Part shown: one piece after another, positions 1 through 6,913 of the stretch
How positions within the stretch are numbered: the first letter of the stretch is position 1
How the letters are laid out: each line of letters opens with the position of its first letter
NCBI RefSeq assembly: GCF_902859935.1
Contig: NZ_CADIKI010000020.1
Coordinates: 100,684-164,683 of the forward strand
Origin: Paraburkholderia fynbosensis
GTDB taxonomy: Bacteria; Pseudomonadota; Gammaproteobacteria; Burkholderiales; Burkholderiaceae
Length of the DNA: 64,000 nt
Direction: 5' to 3'
The notes under the pieces: model-generated
The model's database searches: none
The model's input: the letters and a program-made list of their open reading frames with translations, nothing else
What the model was told of the DNA's origin: nothing
Position numbers and translations under genes: made by a program

Positions 1-674
1 TCGAGCGGGGCGACTCGGTGCTGACGAGGTGTCCACGCACGGCGATGAAGATCGAGCAGATCGCGTGCCATGCTTTCGGAATCTGCAGCCGAAAAGTGTA
101 GGTCGATCGGCAACTCGCGGGCCGGGTCACCGTCGATCGCGACAACCAGCGTGATGTCGCGATAGCCGGGCGCTTCAGAATGCGTCACATAGCGCGCCTG
201 ATAGCGTTCGCCGCGAACCGGGGGCGGCTCTGGCGCAGGACGTTTGTCAAGATTCCAGCGTGCGATTATCTGCTGCCACCGCTGCTGTCCGTCGGGGAAA
301 TATTGATGGACCTCAACGTCCGGACGATGATCGAGCCGCAGGACGGCCAGGCAGTGCTCGAAAAGATCGTCGTCCAGTGCCCGCAGCGCTGTGAGATCGA
401 AACGGTAGTCGGTCCCGTTGTACAGACCTGCGAGAAATTTTGCGACAGTCTCTGCCTGTACGGTGTTTCCTTCGGCCACGTCGACGAGCTGCAGGAGCGA
501 ATCGAGGCCACGGTCACGATCGCCGGCGCGAATCTCCGCGGCACGCTGCGCCGGCGTCAGGCCCCCGTGCGCGTTCGCAAAAAACTCCGTGATGGTGTGC
601 TGGAACGCCTCGAGGAGGTGCTCGGGCACGTCGCTGGTAATCCGGTGCGTTTTCGGGCGGGGCGGAATGATCAT
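1..674 (-). CDS. Conserved plasmid-type protein, C-terminus cut by window edge
   Basis: The frame opens at an ATG at 674 on the minus strand and has no stop through 224 codons to the left edge, so the C-terminus is missing. The product starts MIIPPRPKTHRITSDVPEHL and continues with a soluble, acidic, mainly helical-looking sequence; a distinctive stretch is LAVLRLDHRPDVEVHQYF. I see no signal peptide, membrane segment or catalytic motif. Proteins of this look are common on Burkholderiaceae plasmids and islands beside ssb and DUF932 genes; I recall the label DUF7673 for them, but that name is from memory and unverified. It is the promoter-distal end of a minus-strand run that includes ssb and klcA. 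Function unknown. Confidence is high that it codes and moderate on the family. Confidence 0.75.
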   Translation of the reverse strand, partial: MIIPPRPKTHRITSDVPEHLLEAFQHTITEFFANAHGGLTPAQRAAEIRAGDRDRGLDSLLQLVDVAEGNTVQAETVAKFLAGLYNGTDYRFDLTALRALDDDLFEHCLAVLRLDHRPDVEVHQYFPDGQQRWQQIIARWNLDKRPAPEPPPVRGERYQARYVTHSEAPGYRDITLVVAIDGDPARELPIDLHFSAADSESMARDLLDLHRRAWTPRQHRVAPL

Positions 675-678
675 GGTG

Positions 679-1119
679 TTACCTTGCTTGTCCGGAGTAG
701 GGGGCTTCGACCTTACATCCGTGTTCGGTGATAGAAGGGGCGACGCCGAACGGCACCGTCGCATAGAGGGCTTCGGCCAGCGCAAGCCCTGAAACCATAC
801 CGCGGTAATTTACGCGGCTGTAGCCAATGCCAGTGCGTCGCTTCCGTTCGCGCCAGGCCACTACCCTGTGTGCCTTAGGACGCTCCGGTCCCTCGGCGCC
901 AGCGTAAAGCTTTCGGCCTTCCAATATCTGCTCCTGATGATTCAGTTCCTGTACCGGATCGTACGACAACTCCGGCCGTACCGGTTCTGGGTCCAGCCCC
1001 CACGGCTTCGCCGCGGGGGAAACACGCAGCCTGCGGCTGCTTGACGACCCCGGCCACGGTCTGCTTGTGCCGTACCGGATCGTCCCGGCGCTACCGCGCC
1101 GCGCCGGCGCTCTCCCCAC
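679..1119 (-). CDS. Hypothetical plasmid protein (start uncertain)
   Basis: The stop lies 5 bases upstream of the preceding minus-strand gene's ATG, which suggests one operon. The convincing part is the C-terminal ~96 residues, from about LSYDPVQELNHQEQI (near 969) through HRVVAWRERKRR and GMVSGLALAEALYATVPF. The first ~50 residues encoded from the ATG at 1119 are rich in Arg, Pro and Gly and look like translated GC-rich spacer. The only other starts are weak (a TTG at 967-969, with GGAG directly abutting it), so either the start is unusual or the 5' end has been lost. I do not recognise a domain. The neighbours (ssb, DUF932, klcA) suggest a plasmid-maintenance or host-interaction role, but nothing in the sequence shows it. 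Confidence 0.5.
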   Translation of the reverse strand: MGRAPARRGSAGTIRYGTSRPWPGSSSSRRLRVSPAAKPWGLDPEPVRPELSYDPVQELNHQEQILEGRKLYAGAEGPERPKAHRVVAWRERKRRTGIGYSRVNYRGMVSGLALAEALYATVPFGVAPSITEHGCKVEAPYSGQAR

Positions 1120-1154
1120 GCGTCCCGCGCGGGTCCCCGTGCGCCTCGATCCGG

Positions 1155-1168
1155 GCGCGCCGGCGCGC
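1155..1168. repeat. 14-bp perfect GC palindrome in a non-coding spacer
   Basis: GCGCGCCGGCGCGC, a self-complementary run in the GC-rich gap between the unknown gene ending at 679 and ssb. The 1120-1365 spacer otherwise shows no gene. It may be a chance product of extreme GC content. Confidence 0.4.
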
Positions 1169-1365
1169 GCGTGACGCCTGCGGTTAGCCGGGCCTAAGGT
1201 CTGGCAGCGAGAGGGGTATTCTTAGCGAACGGCTGGGACTCGTATGCCATTCATGCTTTTTTCAGGCAGATGCGAGGCCGTACGAAATACCGCCATCGCC
1301 CATGGTTCCCCGCGTCGTCGCCTGTTTTGGTCAACGGCCCCAGCATGAACGGGGGCCGACGTGGA

Positions 1366-1728
1366 CTATTCCTGACGCCGCGCGAGTTGCGCCCGCCTGG
1401 GTTCGCCCGGTGCGCCGAATTCGAAGCTATCAACAGTGAAGTTGTAGCCGTAGCGCTCGACACCCTGGCCGTCCAGGTAGTCGTTGTTCGATAGCTTCGC
1501 TTCAACGATCAGCTGGTCGCCCTTCAGGACGTTTCTGGCGATGACCTCACCGCGTGAACCGAACGCAGTAAACTGGATTCGCACCTGACGCTCTTTCGTT
1601 TCGCCGCTGCCTTCGTCGCGACCGGCGTACTCGTTGGAAATCAGGGTGAATTTTGCCACCTTCGAATCACCATGATTCGAGAGGACCGGGGTCGCAGCAA
1701 CACGGCCGGTAAAGAAAAGCCGGTTCAT
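1366..1728 (-). CDS. ssb: Single-stranded DNA-binding protein (plasmid-type)
   Basis: A 120-residue protein with the OB-fold SSB pattern: MNRLFFTGRVAATPVLSN, then KVAKFTLISNEYAG, then VRIQFTAFGSRGEVIARNVLKGDQL, and the final beta segment ending YNFTVDSFEFG. It binds single-stranded DNA non-specifically, as needed when a transferred plasmid strand is made double-stranded. It is shorter than chromosomal SSB (about 170-180 residues) and ends soon after the OB fold, without the Gly/Gln-rich linker and acidic DDDIPF-type tail that recruits host repair proteins. That is common in plasmid-encoded versions. The ATG at 1728 is preceded by AGGAG with an 8-base gap, which supports the start. It lies in the minus-strand backbone run. 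Confidence 0.9.
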   Translation of the reverse strand: MNRLFFTGRVAATPVLSNHGDSKVAKFTLISNEYAGRDEGSGETKERQVRIQFTAFGSRGEVIARNVLKGDQLIVEAKLSNNDYLDGQGVERYGYNFTVDSFEFGAPGEPRRAQLARRQE

Positions 1729-1781
1729 GATACGTACTCCTATATGTCTATGCGGGGATGGGGCATGCGGAACATGCTGCG

Positions 1782-2039
1782 CTACTGGTGAATGCCGAGC
1801 GCTCGGCGGATCGCATAGCGCGCCTTGCGCTCGCCATGCAGTTCACCGTGGCTGACGCCGCGCTGGTAGGCCTGGACGGCGACATTGATCTGTCCGGGCA
1901 ACCAGTCGGCAGGGGCGCTGAACAGCAAAATATCACCATCCTCATCGAACACGTCGATCCGTGCGAGATCGGCGATACCCCGGCGCAGCGCGAGCGCGCC
2001 GTCGACGCCGTGAACAATTGTGTCGGTTGCTTCATGCAT
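1782..2039 (-). CDS. Small conserved hypothetical protein
   Basis: An 85-residue protein starting MHEATDTIVHGVDGALALRR with a GGAG ribosome-binding site upstream. The middle (IDVFDEDGDILLFSAP) resembles a short beta-strand hairpin, and the C-terminus (HGELHGERKARYAIRRALG) is a basic helix. There is no signal peptide or transmembrane segment. I do not recognise the family. It sits between ssb and another unknown gene in the same minus-strand run and was probably co-transcribed with them. It is supported as coding by clean reading-frame use and spacing rather than by any known domain. Confidence 0.65.
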   Translation of the reverse strand: MHEATDTIVHGVDGALALRRGIADLARIDVFDEDGDILLFSAPADWLPGQINVAVQAYQRGVSHGELHGERKARYAIRRALGIHQ

Positions 2040-2059
2040 GGCGTGATCTCCGGAAGACG

Positions 2060-2386
2060 TCAGCAGGGCTGGACGGAAAAGGCGTGGTAAAGGTCCGCGT
2101 CGGCGGAGGTCGGTAGCGGGGCGCGCGGTGGTACCCGGTCGAACTCGGACAGGGCGGTCCGGGCGATTGCACGGAGTTCGTCGCGGTGCATCTCGATCGC
2201 GTGACCATCGCGGTCAAGCATGTTCGCAATGCGGGTGAGCGCTTCGGCTGACCTTGCGGCGGCGTCGGCCGACAGCGCCATGCGCAGCAGTTCGGCGCGC
2301 ACCACTGACCGGTCGCCATAGTGCCAGACGGCCAGCAGGGGGAAGAGGGCGGTCAGCCATGTTGGCCGGATATGGACGGTATCCAT
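2060..2386 (-). CDS. Hypothetical protein
   Basis: A 108-residue product, MDTVHIRPTWLTALFPLLAV at the start and a long charged helix-rich middle (AARSAEALTRIANMLDRDGH, EMHRDELRAIARTALSEF). The first 25 residues are moderately hydrophobic but do not form a clear signal peptide or membrane anchor. AGGAAAA upstream of the ATG at 2386 can serve as ribosome-binding site. The stop is 20 bases upstream of the next gene's ATG. No family recognised. A strong GC hairpin (2423-2444) separates it from the DUF932 remnant upstream. Confidence 0.6.
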   Translation of the reverse strand: MDTVHIRPTWLTALFPLLAVWHYGDRSVVRAELLRMALSADAAARSAEALTRIANMLDRDGHAIEMHRDELRAIARTALSEFDRVPPRAPLPTSADADLYHAFSVQPC

Positions 2387-2422
2387 TTGATTTTCCTATC
2401 GTATTTGATGTCGTGAGAGCAG

Positions 2423-2444
2423 GCCCCGACCGGCAGGTCGGGGC
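2423..2444. terminator. Perfect 9-bp intergenic hairpin
   Basis: GCCCCGACC at 2423-2431 pairs perfectly with GGTCGGGGC at 2436-2444 across a GGCA loop. It lies in the gap between the DUF932 remnant and the next downstream gene. No run of T follows on the minus strand, so it is more likely an mRNA-stabilising or attenuating element than a strong terminator. A close relative is at 3308-3329. Confidence 0.6.
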
Positions 2445-2451
2445 GTACCCG

Positions 2452-3284
2452 TTAGCCGCGCAGGCGGCGCAGTTCGTCAGCGAGAACCCAGAGGGCGCGG
2501 TTGAGTCTGATGTTCTGGTCAATGCCAGTCACGGCGCGGGTCGTGGTGGCCCGGCCATTCGCATTGCGACCATGCAGACCGCCATTGATCATGTTTTCAA
2601 AACCCGATTGAACGTCGTCCACAGGTCCGGGGCACGATCCTCCATGCGATGCGGTGTCAGGAGTTGTCGTTCAGTGATGGGCGCTGGCTTGTCGTCGTCG
2701 TACCGCAGCGCAAGCGCGGCCCGCGCGAAAGCGGCCTGTTCGCCGTCGGTCAGCGCCAGACCGGCCATCCCCTCGCGCTGCCGGGTCGCCGACTCGAAGC
2801 CGTCGAGCACCCTGAATGCCCCCTCGATCACCTCGCCGATCACATCGCCCTTGTGGGGCACGCGGATATCGCCAACGGTGTTTCCGCAGACCATGCCGTT
2901 CTGGCAGACAAACCGGAACATGCCGCCGATCATCTGGTAGCTGCTGGTGCCGTCGTGGCTGTTCAGAAGGATGATTTCGTTGGCTTCACGGCCAGTAATC
3001 TGATCGGCGTGGCGCAGGCGGACCATGTGTTTCGTGTGGGCGCGCTTGTCGTCAGTGCGCACGCGGGTCTGGCAGGCCATGAAGGGCTGAAAACCTTCCT
3101 TGCGCAGGCCGTCCAGTACATCGCTGGTAGGAATGTAGGTGTACCGCTCGGAGCGGCTTTCGTGCGCGGACAGCGCAAAGATCGACGGCGCAACCGTTGC
3201 AATCTCATCATTCGTCAGCGGGCGGTCCGAACGTGTGCCAACTGCATTGCGGCTGAAGTGGCTTGCCAGGTAAGTGGTGTCCAT
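2452..3284 (-). pseudogene. DUF932 plasmid protein, frameshifted into two overlapping ORFs
   Basis: The first frame runs from the ATG at 3284 (GGGGA five bases upstream; a TTG at 3296 is the alternative) to a TGA at 2589, 231 residues. It has the DUF932 look: SHFSRNAVGTRSDRPLTNDE, then HTKHMVRLRHA, ILLNSHDGTSSYQM and FRFVCQNGMVCGNTVGDIR. It ends TFNRVLKT. A second frame starts at an ATG at 2592, overlaps that stop as ATGA and encodes 46 residues (MINGGLHGRNANGRATTTRA, then NRALWVLADELRRLRG). From memory of the family, intact members read continuously as FNRVQEN-(M/L)I-GGL...LNRALWVLAE at the C-terminus. The two frames are therefore one gene with about one base missing near 2600. DUF932 function is unknown; these genes travel with antirestriction and ParB-like genes on plasmids. 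Either a real pseudogene or a coupled split gene. Confidence 0.8.
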
Positions 3285-3307
3285 GCTGTTCCCCAATGTC
3301 GGGATCA

Positions 3308-3329
3308 GCCCCAGCCTGCAGGCCGGGGC
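3308..3329. terminator. Intergenic GC hairpin, relative of the one at 2423
   Basis: GCCCCAGCC (3308-3316) and GGCCGGGGC (3321-3329) pair at 8 of 9 positions around a TGCA loop. It sits between klcA and the DUF932 gene, mirroring the placement of the 2423 hairpin between the next two genes. No T-run follows. Probably a transcript-shaping intergenic element. Confidence 0.55.
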
Positions 3330-3336
3330 GGGTCAG

Positions 3337-3750
3337 TTAGTCGATCGCGCGGAGGATGTTGGCGGCTTCCACGTGCTGGGCCGCGTAGGCGCGTAGCGCG
3401 TGGTAGTGGTCGGCGATCCGGTCATCGCCGCACTTCTCCAGCAGGTGGCACAAGGCAAACAGCGTGACGACGATGCCGAAGGCGTCGGCTCCCATCATGT
3501 CGTTGTAGCCGTTCATGTGCCACCGGACGTGCATTTGCCCGCACCGTTCAGGGGCCATGTAAAAGCCCCCGTTGGACAGCTGGAAGAAGTTCCATGATCC
3601 GCCGTTGTAGGCGCGGCAGAGACGGCGCGCCCAGTCGTACACCATTGCCTCACCCTGCAGGTAGTGCGCCCCCAGGTAGTGAGGGAGGAAGTTAAGGCGC
3701 AGTTCTTCCGGAAAGACGTTCGACGACACCTTGAATTCGTTATCAATCAC
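3337..3750 (-). CDS. klcA: KlcA/ArdB-family antirestriction protein
   Basis: A 137-residue protein with the ArdB/KlcA pattern: VFPEELRLNFLPHYLG, then MVYDWARRLCRAYNGGSWNF, then LSNGGFYMAP and the C-terminal DAFGIVVTLFALCHLLEKCG. The family protects incoming plasmid DNA by inhibiting host type I restriction systems indirectly, without mimicking DNA charge as ArdA does. The length matches the family (about 140). The start is a GTG at 3748-3750 placed at the end of a 47-base leader that is nearly identical to the leader of the divergent parB-like gene, with GGAGATAAACC as ribosome-binding site. Both genes should respond to the same signal, fitting a gene that must be expressed soon after entry into a new host. 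Confidence 0.9.
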   Translation of the reverse strand: MIDNEFKVSSNVFPEELRLNFLPHYLGAHYLQGEAMVYDWARRLCRAYNGGSWNFFQLSNGGFYMAPERCGQMHVRWHMNGYNDMMGADAFGIVVTLFALCHLLEKCGDDRIADHYHALRAYAAQHVEAANILRAID

Positions 3751-3798
3751 GGTTTATCTCCGGTTTCGGACCACAACGGAATGTCGGGCCACGTCTTG

Positions 3799-3826
3799 AT
3801 AATAGGTCTTATAGACCGTAATGCAA
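3799..3826 (-). promoter_or_regulatory. klcA promoter with palindromic operator in the spacer
   Basis: On the minus strand, -35 TTGCAT (3821-3826), a 16-base spacer and -10 TATTAT (3799-3804). The palindrome GGTCTATAAGACC (3805-3817 on the minus strand) fills most of the spacer, so a bound protein would block polymerase. Start of transcription is predicted near 3792, the outer end of the leader repeat. Confidence 0.6.
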
Positions 3827-3892
3827 GGAATATTCGGATTGATATTGTTAACTGATATTTATGGGTAATTGATATTATTGATTGAGTTATTC

Positions 3893-3922
3893 TTGGTATA
3901 CCGGTCTTTTAGACCTAATATA
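3893..3922 (+). promoter_or_regulatory. parB-like gene promoter with palindromic operator in the spacer
   Basis: -35 TTGGTA (3893-3898), 18-base spacer, -10 TAATAT (3917-3922). The palindrome GGTCTTTTAGACC (3903-3915) lies between the two boxes, mirroring the klcA promoter. A 13-bp palindrome is also the operator size of the plasmid regulator KorB, which belongs to the ParB family, so autoregulation by the downstream protein is plausible but unproven. Confidence 0.6.
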
Positions 3923-3969
3923 TACGCGTGGCCCAACATTCCGTTGTGGTCCGAAACCGGAGATAAACC

Positions 3970-5952
3970 GTGACTGTGTCTGTTGAAAACAGAATTACCG
4001 AAACTGGACTCGAAACGAATTTCGGCAATGAAACGAGAATCGAATATGTGCCTTACGGGCTGCTTTGCAGGTCGCCGTCAAACGTCCGCAGGAAAGCCCC
4101 GACTGGAATTGAAGAACTGGCGATCACGATTGAAGCCAAAGGCCTGATGCAGAACCTGGTCGTGCACGCCATAAAGGGCTCGCGCGCGAAGAAACCGAAA
4201 CTTGGCGTATGCGCCGGTCAGCGTCGTCTGGCTGCGCTCGACCTGCTATTCGCGCAGGGCAAGATTGCATCAGACCATCCGGTGCCGGTGAAGGTAGTCA
4301 GCGAGGCCGAAGCCGTTGCCGCGTCACTGCTGGAAAACCAGCATGAAACGATGCATCCGGCGGACCAGTGCGAGGCGTTCCGGATGCTGGCTGAGGAAGG
4401 CCGGAGCGTCGAATACATCGCCGCGCTTTTCAGGATTTCACATCTGATGGTACGTCGGCGTCTGAAACTGGCGAACGTCTCACCAAAGCTGCTTGACCTG
4501 TTCCGCAACGACGAAATGAATATCGAGCAGGTGACAGCGCTGGCGCTGGCCGACGATCACGATTTGCAGGAGCGCGTGTGGTTGGAGGCGAGCGAGGCAT
4601 GGCAACGCGAACCGCGGGAATTGCGTGCTGCGATCACCGGCACCGAGATTGACGCGAGCCGCAGCCACCTCGCCCGATTTGTCGGGCTGGACGCTTATGC
4701 GGCCGCAGGCGGTTACATAAGGCGGGACCTTTTCAGTGATGCGGAGAATGCCGGGTATATTGCCGACCCGGACCTGCTGCACCGGCTGGCCGCCGAACGG
4801 CTGGTCGCCGCGTCGCAGGAAGTCGCAGCGGAAGGATGGGGTTGGGTCGAAACGCGAACGAAGCGCGACTATGGCGAAGTCATGGCGTATGGCCGCTTGC
4901 CCTCATTTTCGCGCGAACTGACGGCTGACGAGCAGGCCGAGCTTGATGCGCTCATCGTGAAACGCGACGAGGCCGACGCAAAGCTGAACGGTTGCGAGGA
5001 TGGGGAAGTGGTCGAGGATGACGAACGACGCGAGCAACTGGAACAGCAAGCGTATGCGCTGAGCGACCAGGTCGACGCGTTCGGGGAGCGGCTTGAGACC
5101 TGGGCGGACGACGACATGAAACTTGGCGGGGTGTTCATCACGATAGACCAGGAGGGGGAGCTCAACATCGAGCGCGGACTGGTCAAGCGCGAGGATGTGG
5201 CACGTGTGTATCCGAAGGAGGGCGCGAACGATGGCGAGGGAGACATGACGGCCACCGTACCGCAGGCCAAAGAAAAGCCAGTGCACAGCGAAAAGCTGTG
5301 CCGCCGTCTGACGGCGCACCGGACCGCTGCGGTGCAGGCTGAACTTTCCCGCCGCCCTGTCGTAGCACTGGCCGCGCTAATGAACCGGGTAATTCCCACC
5401 GTGTTCGACGAGCGTTATCACTTCGCTTATGCCGGGAGCGCCGTGAAGATCGACGCGCACGCATCGCGCGATTCGCTGGTGCGCGAGGCCGACGACATGG
5501 AATCGAGTGTGGCCTTTGAACAGATCGAAGCCGACCGCGCGAAATGGGTGAAACTGCTGCCGAAAAAAGTGGACGACCTGTTGCCCTGGCTGCTCAATCA
5601 GGAAACCGACGTCATGGCGAGCCTGTTCGCATTTTGCGTGGCCGCGACGCTCGACGGTATCAGCGCGACTGATAGTGCCCACCCGATCAGCGCGCTCGCC
5701 GACGTGATGCAGATTGATATGGCGTTCTACTGGAAGCCAACGCAGCAGAGCTACCTGAATCACGTCTCCAAAGCACGGATCATCGACGTGGTGAGCGAAG
5801 CCGTTTCCCTGGAATCAGCGGCAGAACTGCAAGGCATGAAGAAGGGCGATGCCGCTGCGGCTGCCGAGCTCCGGATGGCAGAAAGTGGCTGGTTGCCGGA
5901 AGTGCTGAGGAACCGTGCAATGGGCGAAACGAAGCGCAAAAGGACACACTAA
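3970..5952 (+). CDS. Large ParB/RepB/Spo0J-family DNA-binding protein
   Basis: A 660-residue protein starting at GTG 3970 behind GGAGATAAACC. Residues ~25-125 form a ParB N-terminal domain (PYGLLCRSPSNVRR; the CAGQRRLAAL box at ~81-90, where GxRR normally lies; LLENQHETMHPADQ at ~120-132). A helix-turn-helix follows at ~147-170 (VEYIAALFRISHLMVRRRLK). The remaining ~450 residues are longer than in ordinary ParB (about 300), with an acidic coiled-coil-like stretch at ~315-375. No ParA ATPase gene is next to it, so a role in plasmid partition is unproven; such long ParB-like proteins on plasmids often sit beside antirestriction and DUF932 genes in the leading region. It may also regulate the divergent klcA promoter through its helix-turn-helix. 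Confident on family, unsure of role. Confidence 0.85.
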   Translation: MTVSVENRITETGLETNFGNETRIEYVPYGLLCRSPSNVRRKAPTGIEELAITIEAKGLMQNLVVHAIKGSRAKKPKLGVCAGQRRLAALDLLFAQGKIASDHPVPVKVVSEAEAVAASLLENQHETMHPADQCEAFRMLAEEGRSVEYIAALFRISHLMVRRRLKLANVSPKLLDLFRNDEMNIEQVTALALADDHDLQERVWLEASEAWQREPRELRAAITGTEIDASRSHLARFVGLDAYAAAGGYIRRDLFSDAENAGYIADPDLLHRLAAERLVAASQEVAAEGWGWVETRTKRDYGEVMAYGRLPSFSRELTADEQAELDALIVKRDEADAKLNGCEDGEVVEDDERREQLEQQAYALSDQVDAFGERLETWADDDMKLGGVFITIDQEGELNIERGLVKREDVARVYPKEGANDGEGDMTATVPQAKEKPVHSEKLCRRLTAHRTAAVQAELSRRPVVALAALMNRVIPTVFDERYHFAYAGSAVKIDAHASRDSLVREADDMESSVAFEQIEADRAKWVKLLPKKVDDLLPWLLNQETDVMASLFAFCVAATLDGISATDSAHPISALADVMQIDMAFYWKPTQQSYLNHVSKARIIDVVSEAVSLESAAELQGMKKGDAAAAAELRMAESGWLPEVLRNRAMGETKRKRTH

Positions 5953-5996
5953 CGTCGCACAAAGCCCGGGGCCGGGTGGGTCCGGGCGACGCCTGC

Positions 5997-6025
5997 CGGG
6001 CCGCCAGTCGCGCGGCCCGCTTTTT
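5997..6025 (+). terminator. Factor-independent terminator after the parB-like gene
   Basis: CGGGCCGC (5997-6004) and GCGGCCCG (6012-6019) form a perfect 8-bp stem with a 7-base loop, followed by C and TTTTT. It lies 44 bases past the parB-like stop. The rest of the gap to 6213 shows no gene. Confidence 0.75.
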
Positions 6026-6213
6026 CGTAGTGCAGGCCTGAAACCCTACCGTCCGGCCAACCCGCCTTCACGCGTCCAATCTGCTCCCGTCCGTTGCGCG
6101 GGCCGTCGCATTCCGGTCCAGGTGCGCGAGTCGGGAGATACCTCGCCGCGCCGCAGATCGTTGACAACGCCGACCCGGAGCAAAGCATAGGGGCGATCCG
6201 GTTCGATACGACC

Positions 6214-6696
6214 TTACGCGGGCGCCTTCTCCGCCGTAGCCGCTTCAGCCGCTACCCCGGCGCTGGCTTGTGTCTCCGGCTTCTTGTCATTTTCCCGCTC
6301 GGCGATGAATGCGTCGCCCCGCTTCTTCAGCGTGCGCTGCAAGTCACCGTCCGTCCTGAACTGATCGAGCGCCCACAGCAACGCGCCGGTCAGCGTGCCG
6401 CGATCCACCGGAAAATCGACCATCGGGACGATGCCGCCGAGTTCGATCAGTTCGCGCGTGTGGGCCCTGCGCTGGTTTTCGCGTCGCTCACTCAACATGC
6501 GGGCGGCTTCCGCTTTCATCGAGTCTGCCTTCTGGTTGATCTTTTCAAGCCGGACCAGCTTGTCCAGCTGGCGGGACTCCTGCGCGGTGGGAGCCGGGAT
6601 CGTCGCGAGTTCGACCAGCAGGGTCTGCGTGGCCGTAGGGGACTTCAAACCCTGGATGTACTGAATGTGTTCCGTGAGCCATTCGTTCTTTGCCAT
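6214..6696 (-). CDS. traD: TraD-type conjugal transfer/mobilisation protein
   Basis: A 160-residue protein from the ATG at 6696 (or the adjacent ATG at 6699), both behind AGGAGA; upstream in-frame sequence lacks a better start. Central coiled-coil-like helices (LDKLVRLEKINQKADSMKAE) lead to the diagnostic segment RRAHTRELIELGGIV and TLTGALLWALDQF, as in small TraD proteins of Ti-type plasmids. These are not the large coupling ATPase also called TraD; they are accessory proteins associated with the relaxosome. The tail is Ala/Glu-rich and probably disordered. The gene diverges from the relaxase gene, the arrangement seen around oriT in Ti-like plasmids. The stop is 261 bases from the parB-like gene's end (convergent). 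Confidence 0.8.
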   Translation of the reverse strand: MAKNEWLTEHIQYIQGLKSPTATQTLLVELATIPAPTAQESRQLDKLVRLEKINQKADSMKAEAARMLSERRENQRRAHTRELIELGGIVPMVDFPVDRGTLTGALLWALDQFRTDGDLQRTLKKRGDAFIAERENDKKPETQASAGVAAEAATAEKAPA

Positions 6697-6739
6697 CATC
6701 TTTCTCCTGAAGCAGATTGACGTTGCATCGAGCGGCAGC

Positions 6740-6765
6740 ACAGGCCGGGCATCGGCCCTGCCTGT
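6740..6765. repeat. 11-bp inverted repeat in the traD-traA gap
   Basis: ACAGGCCGGGC (6740-6750) and GCCCTGCCTGT (6755-6765) pair at 10 of 11 positions across an ATCG loop. Possible relaxase-recognition hairpin or intergenic stem like those at 2423 and 3308. Confidence 0.6.
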
Positions 6766-6861
6766 GACACCATTCCGGATCATGAAAAATGCAAAAGCGG
6801 CCAGCAGGGAAGGGGACGCCGCAGGACCTGGTGAGCAGGGCGGGTCAAAGCGCGCTTCCGC

Positions 6862-6883
6862 GTTTCCATGCTAGCATGGAAAC
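6862..6883. repeat. Perfect 22-bp palindrome upstream of the relaxase gene
   Basis: GTTTCCATG (6862-6870), central CTAG, CATGGAAAC (6875-6883): exact dyad symmetry ending 30 bases before the relaxase start. The length and symmetry suit a dimeric repressor's operator controlling traA, or a relaxosome protein site. Confidence 0.65.
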
Positions 6884-6913
6884 AGCTTATGGTAAGACGA
6901 AAGCACACCGCCC

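Larger units (their letters stand above)
3747..3973. repeat. Mirrored divergent regulatory cassette with 47-bp inverted repeats
   Basis: The arms 3747-3793 and 3927-3973 are inverted copies matching at 46 of 47 positions (only 3785/3935 differ). Each arm is the mRNA leader of the gene it points to and includes the ribosome-binding site (GGAGATAAACC) and the GTG start. Just inside each arm, at equal 11-base distance, is a 13-bp palindrome: GGTCT TAT AGACC at 3805-3817 and GGTCT TTT AGACC at 3903-3915. The ~85 bases between the palindromes are strongly AT-rich, unlike the surroundings. The layout is a head-to-head duplication of one promoter-operator-leader unit. In the leader, TCCG and CGGA around AAAC can form a small stem overlapping the ribosome-binding site. 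Confidence 0.9.
6700..6913. other. Candidate origin-of-transfer region
   Basis: This is the divergent gap between traD and the relaxase gene, the place where oriT lies in Ti-type systems. It contains an 11-bp inverted repeat (6740-6750 with 6755-6765, one mismatch, ATCG loop) and a perfect 22-bp palindrome (6862-6883). I cannot match a known nic consensus, so the nick site is not assigned. Confidence 0.5.
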
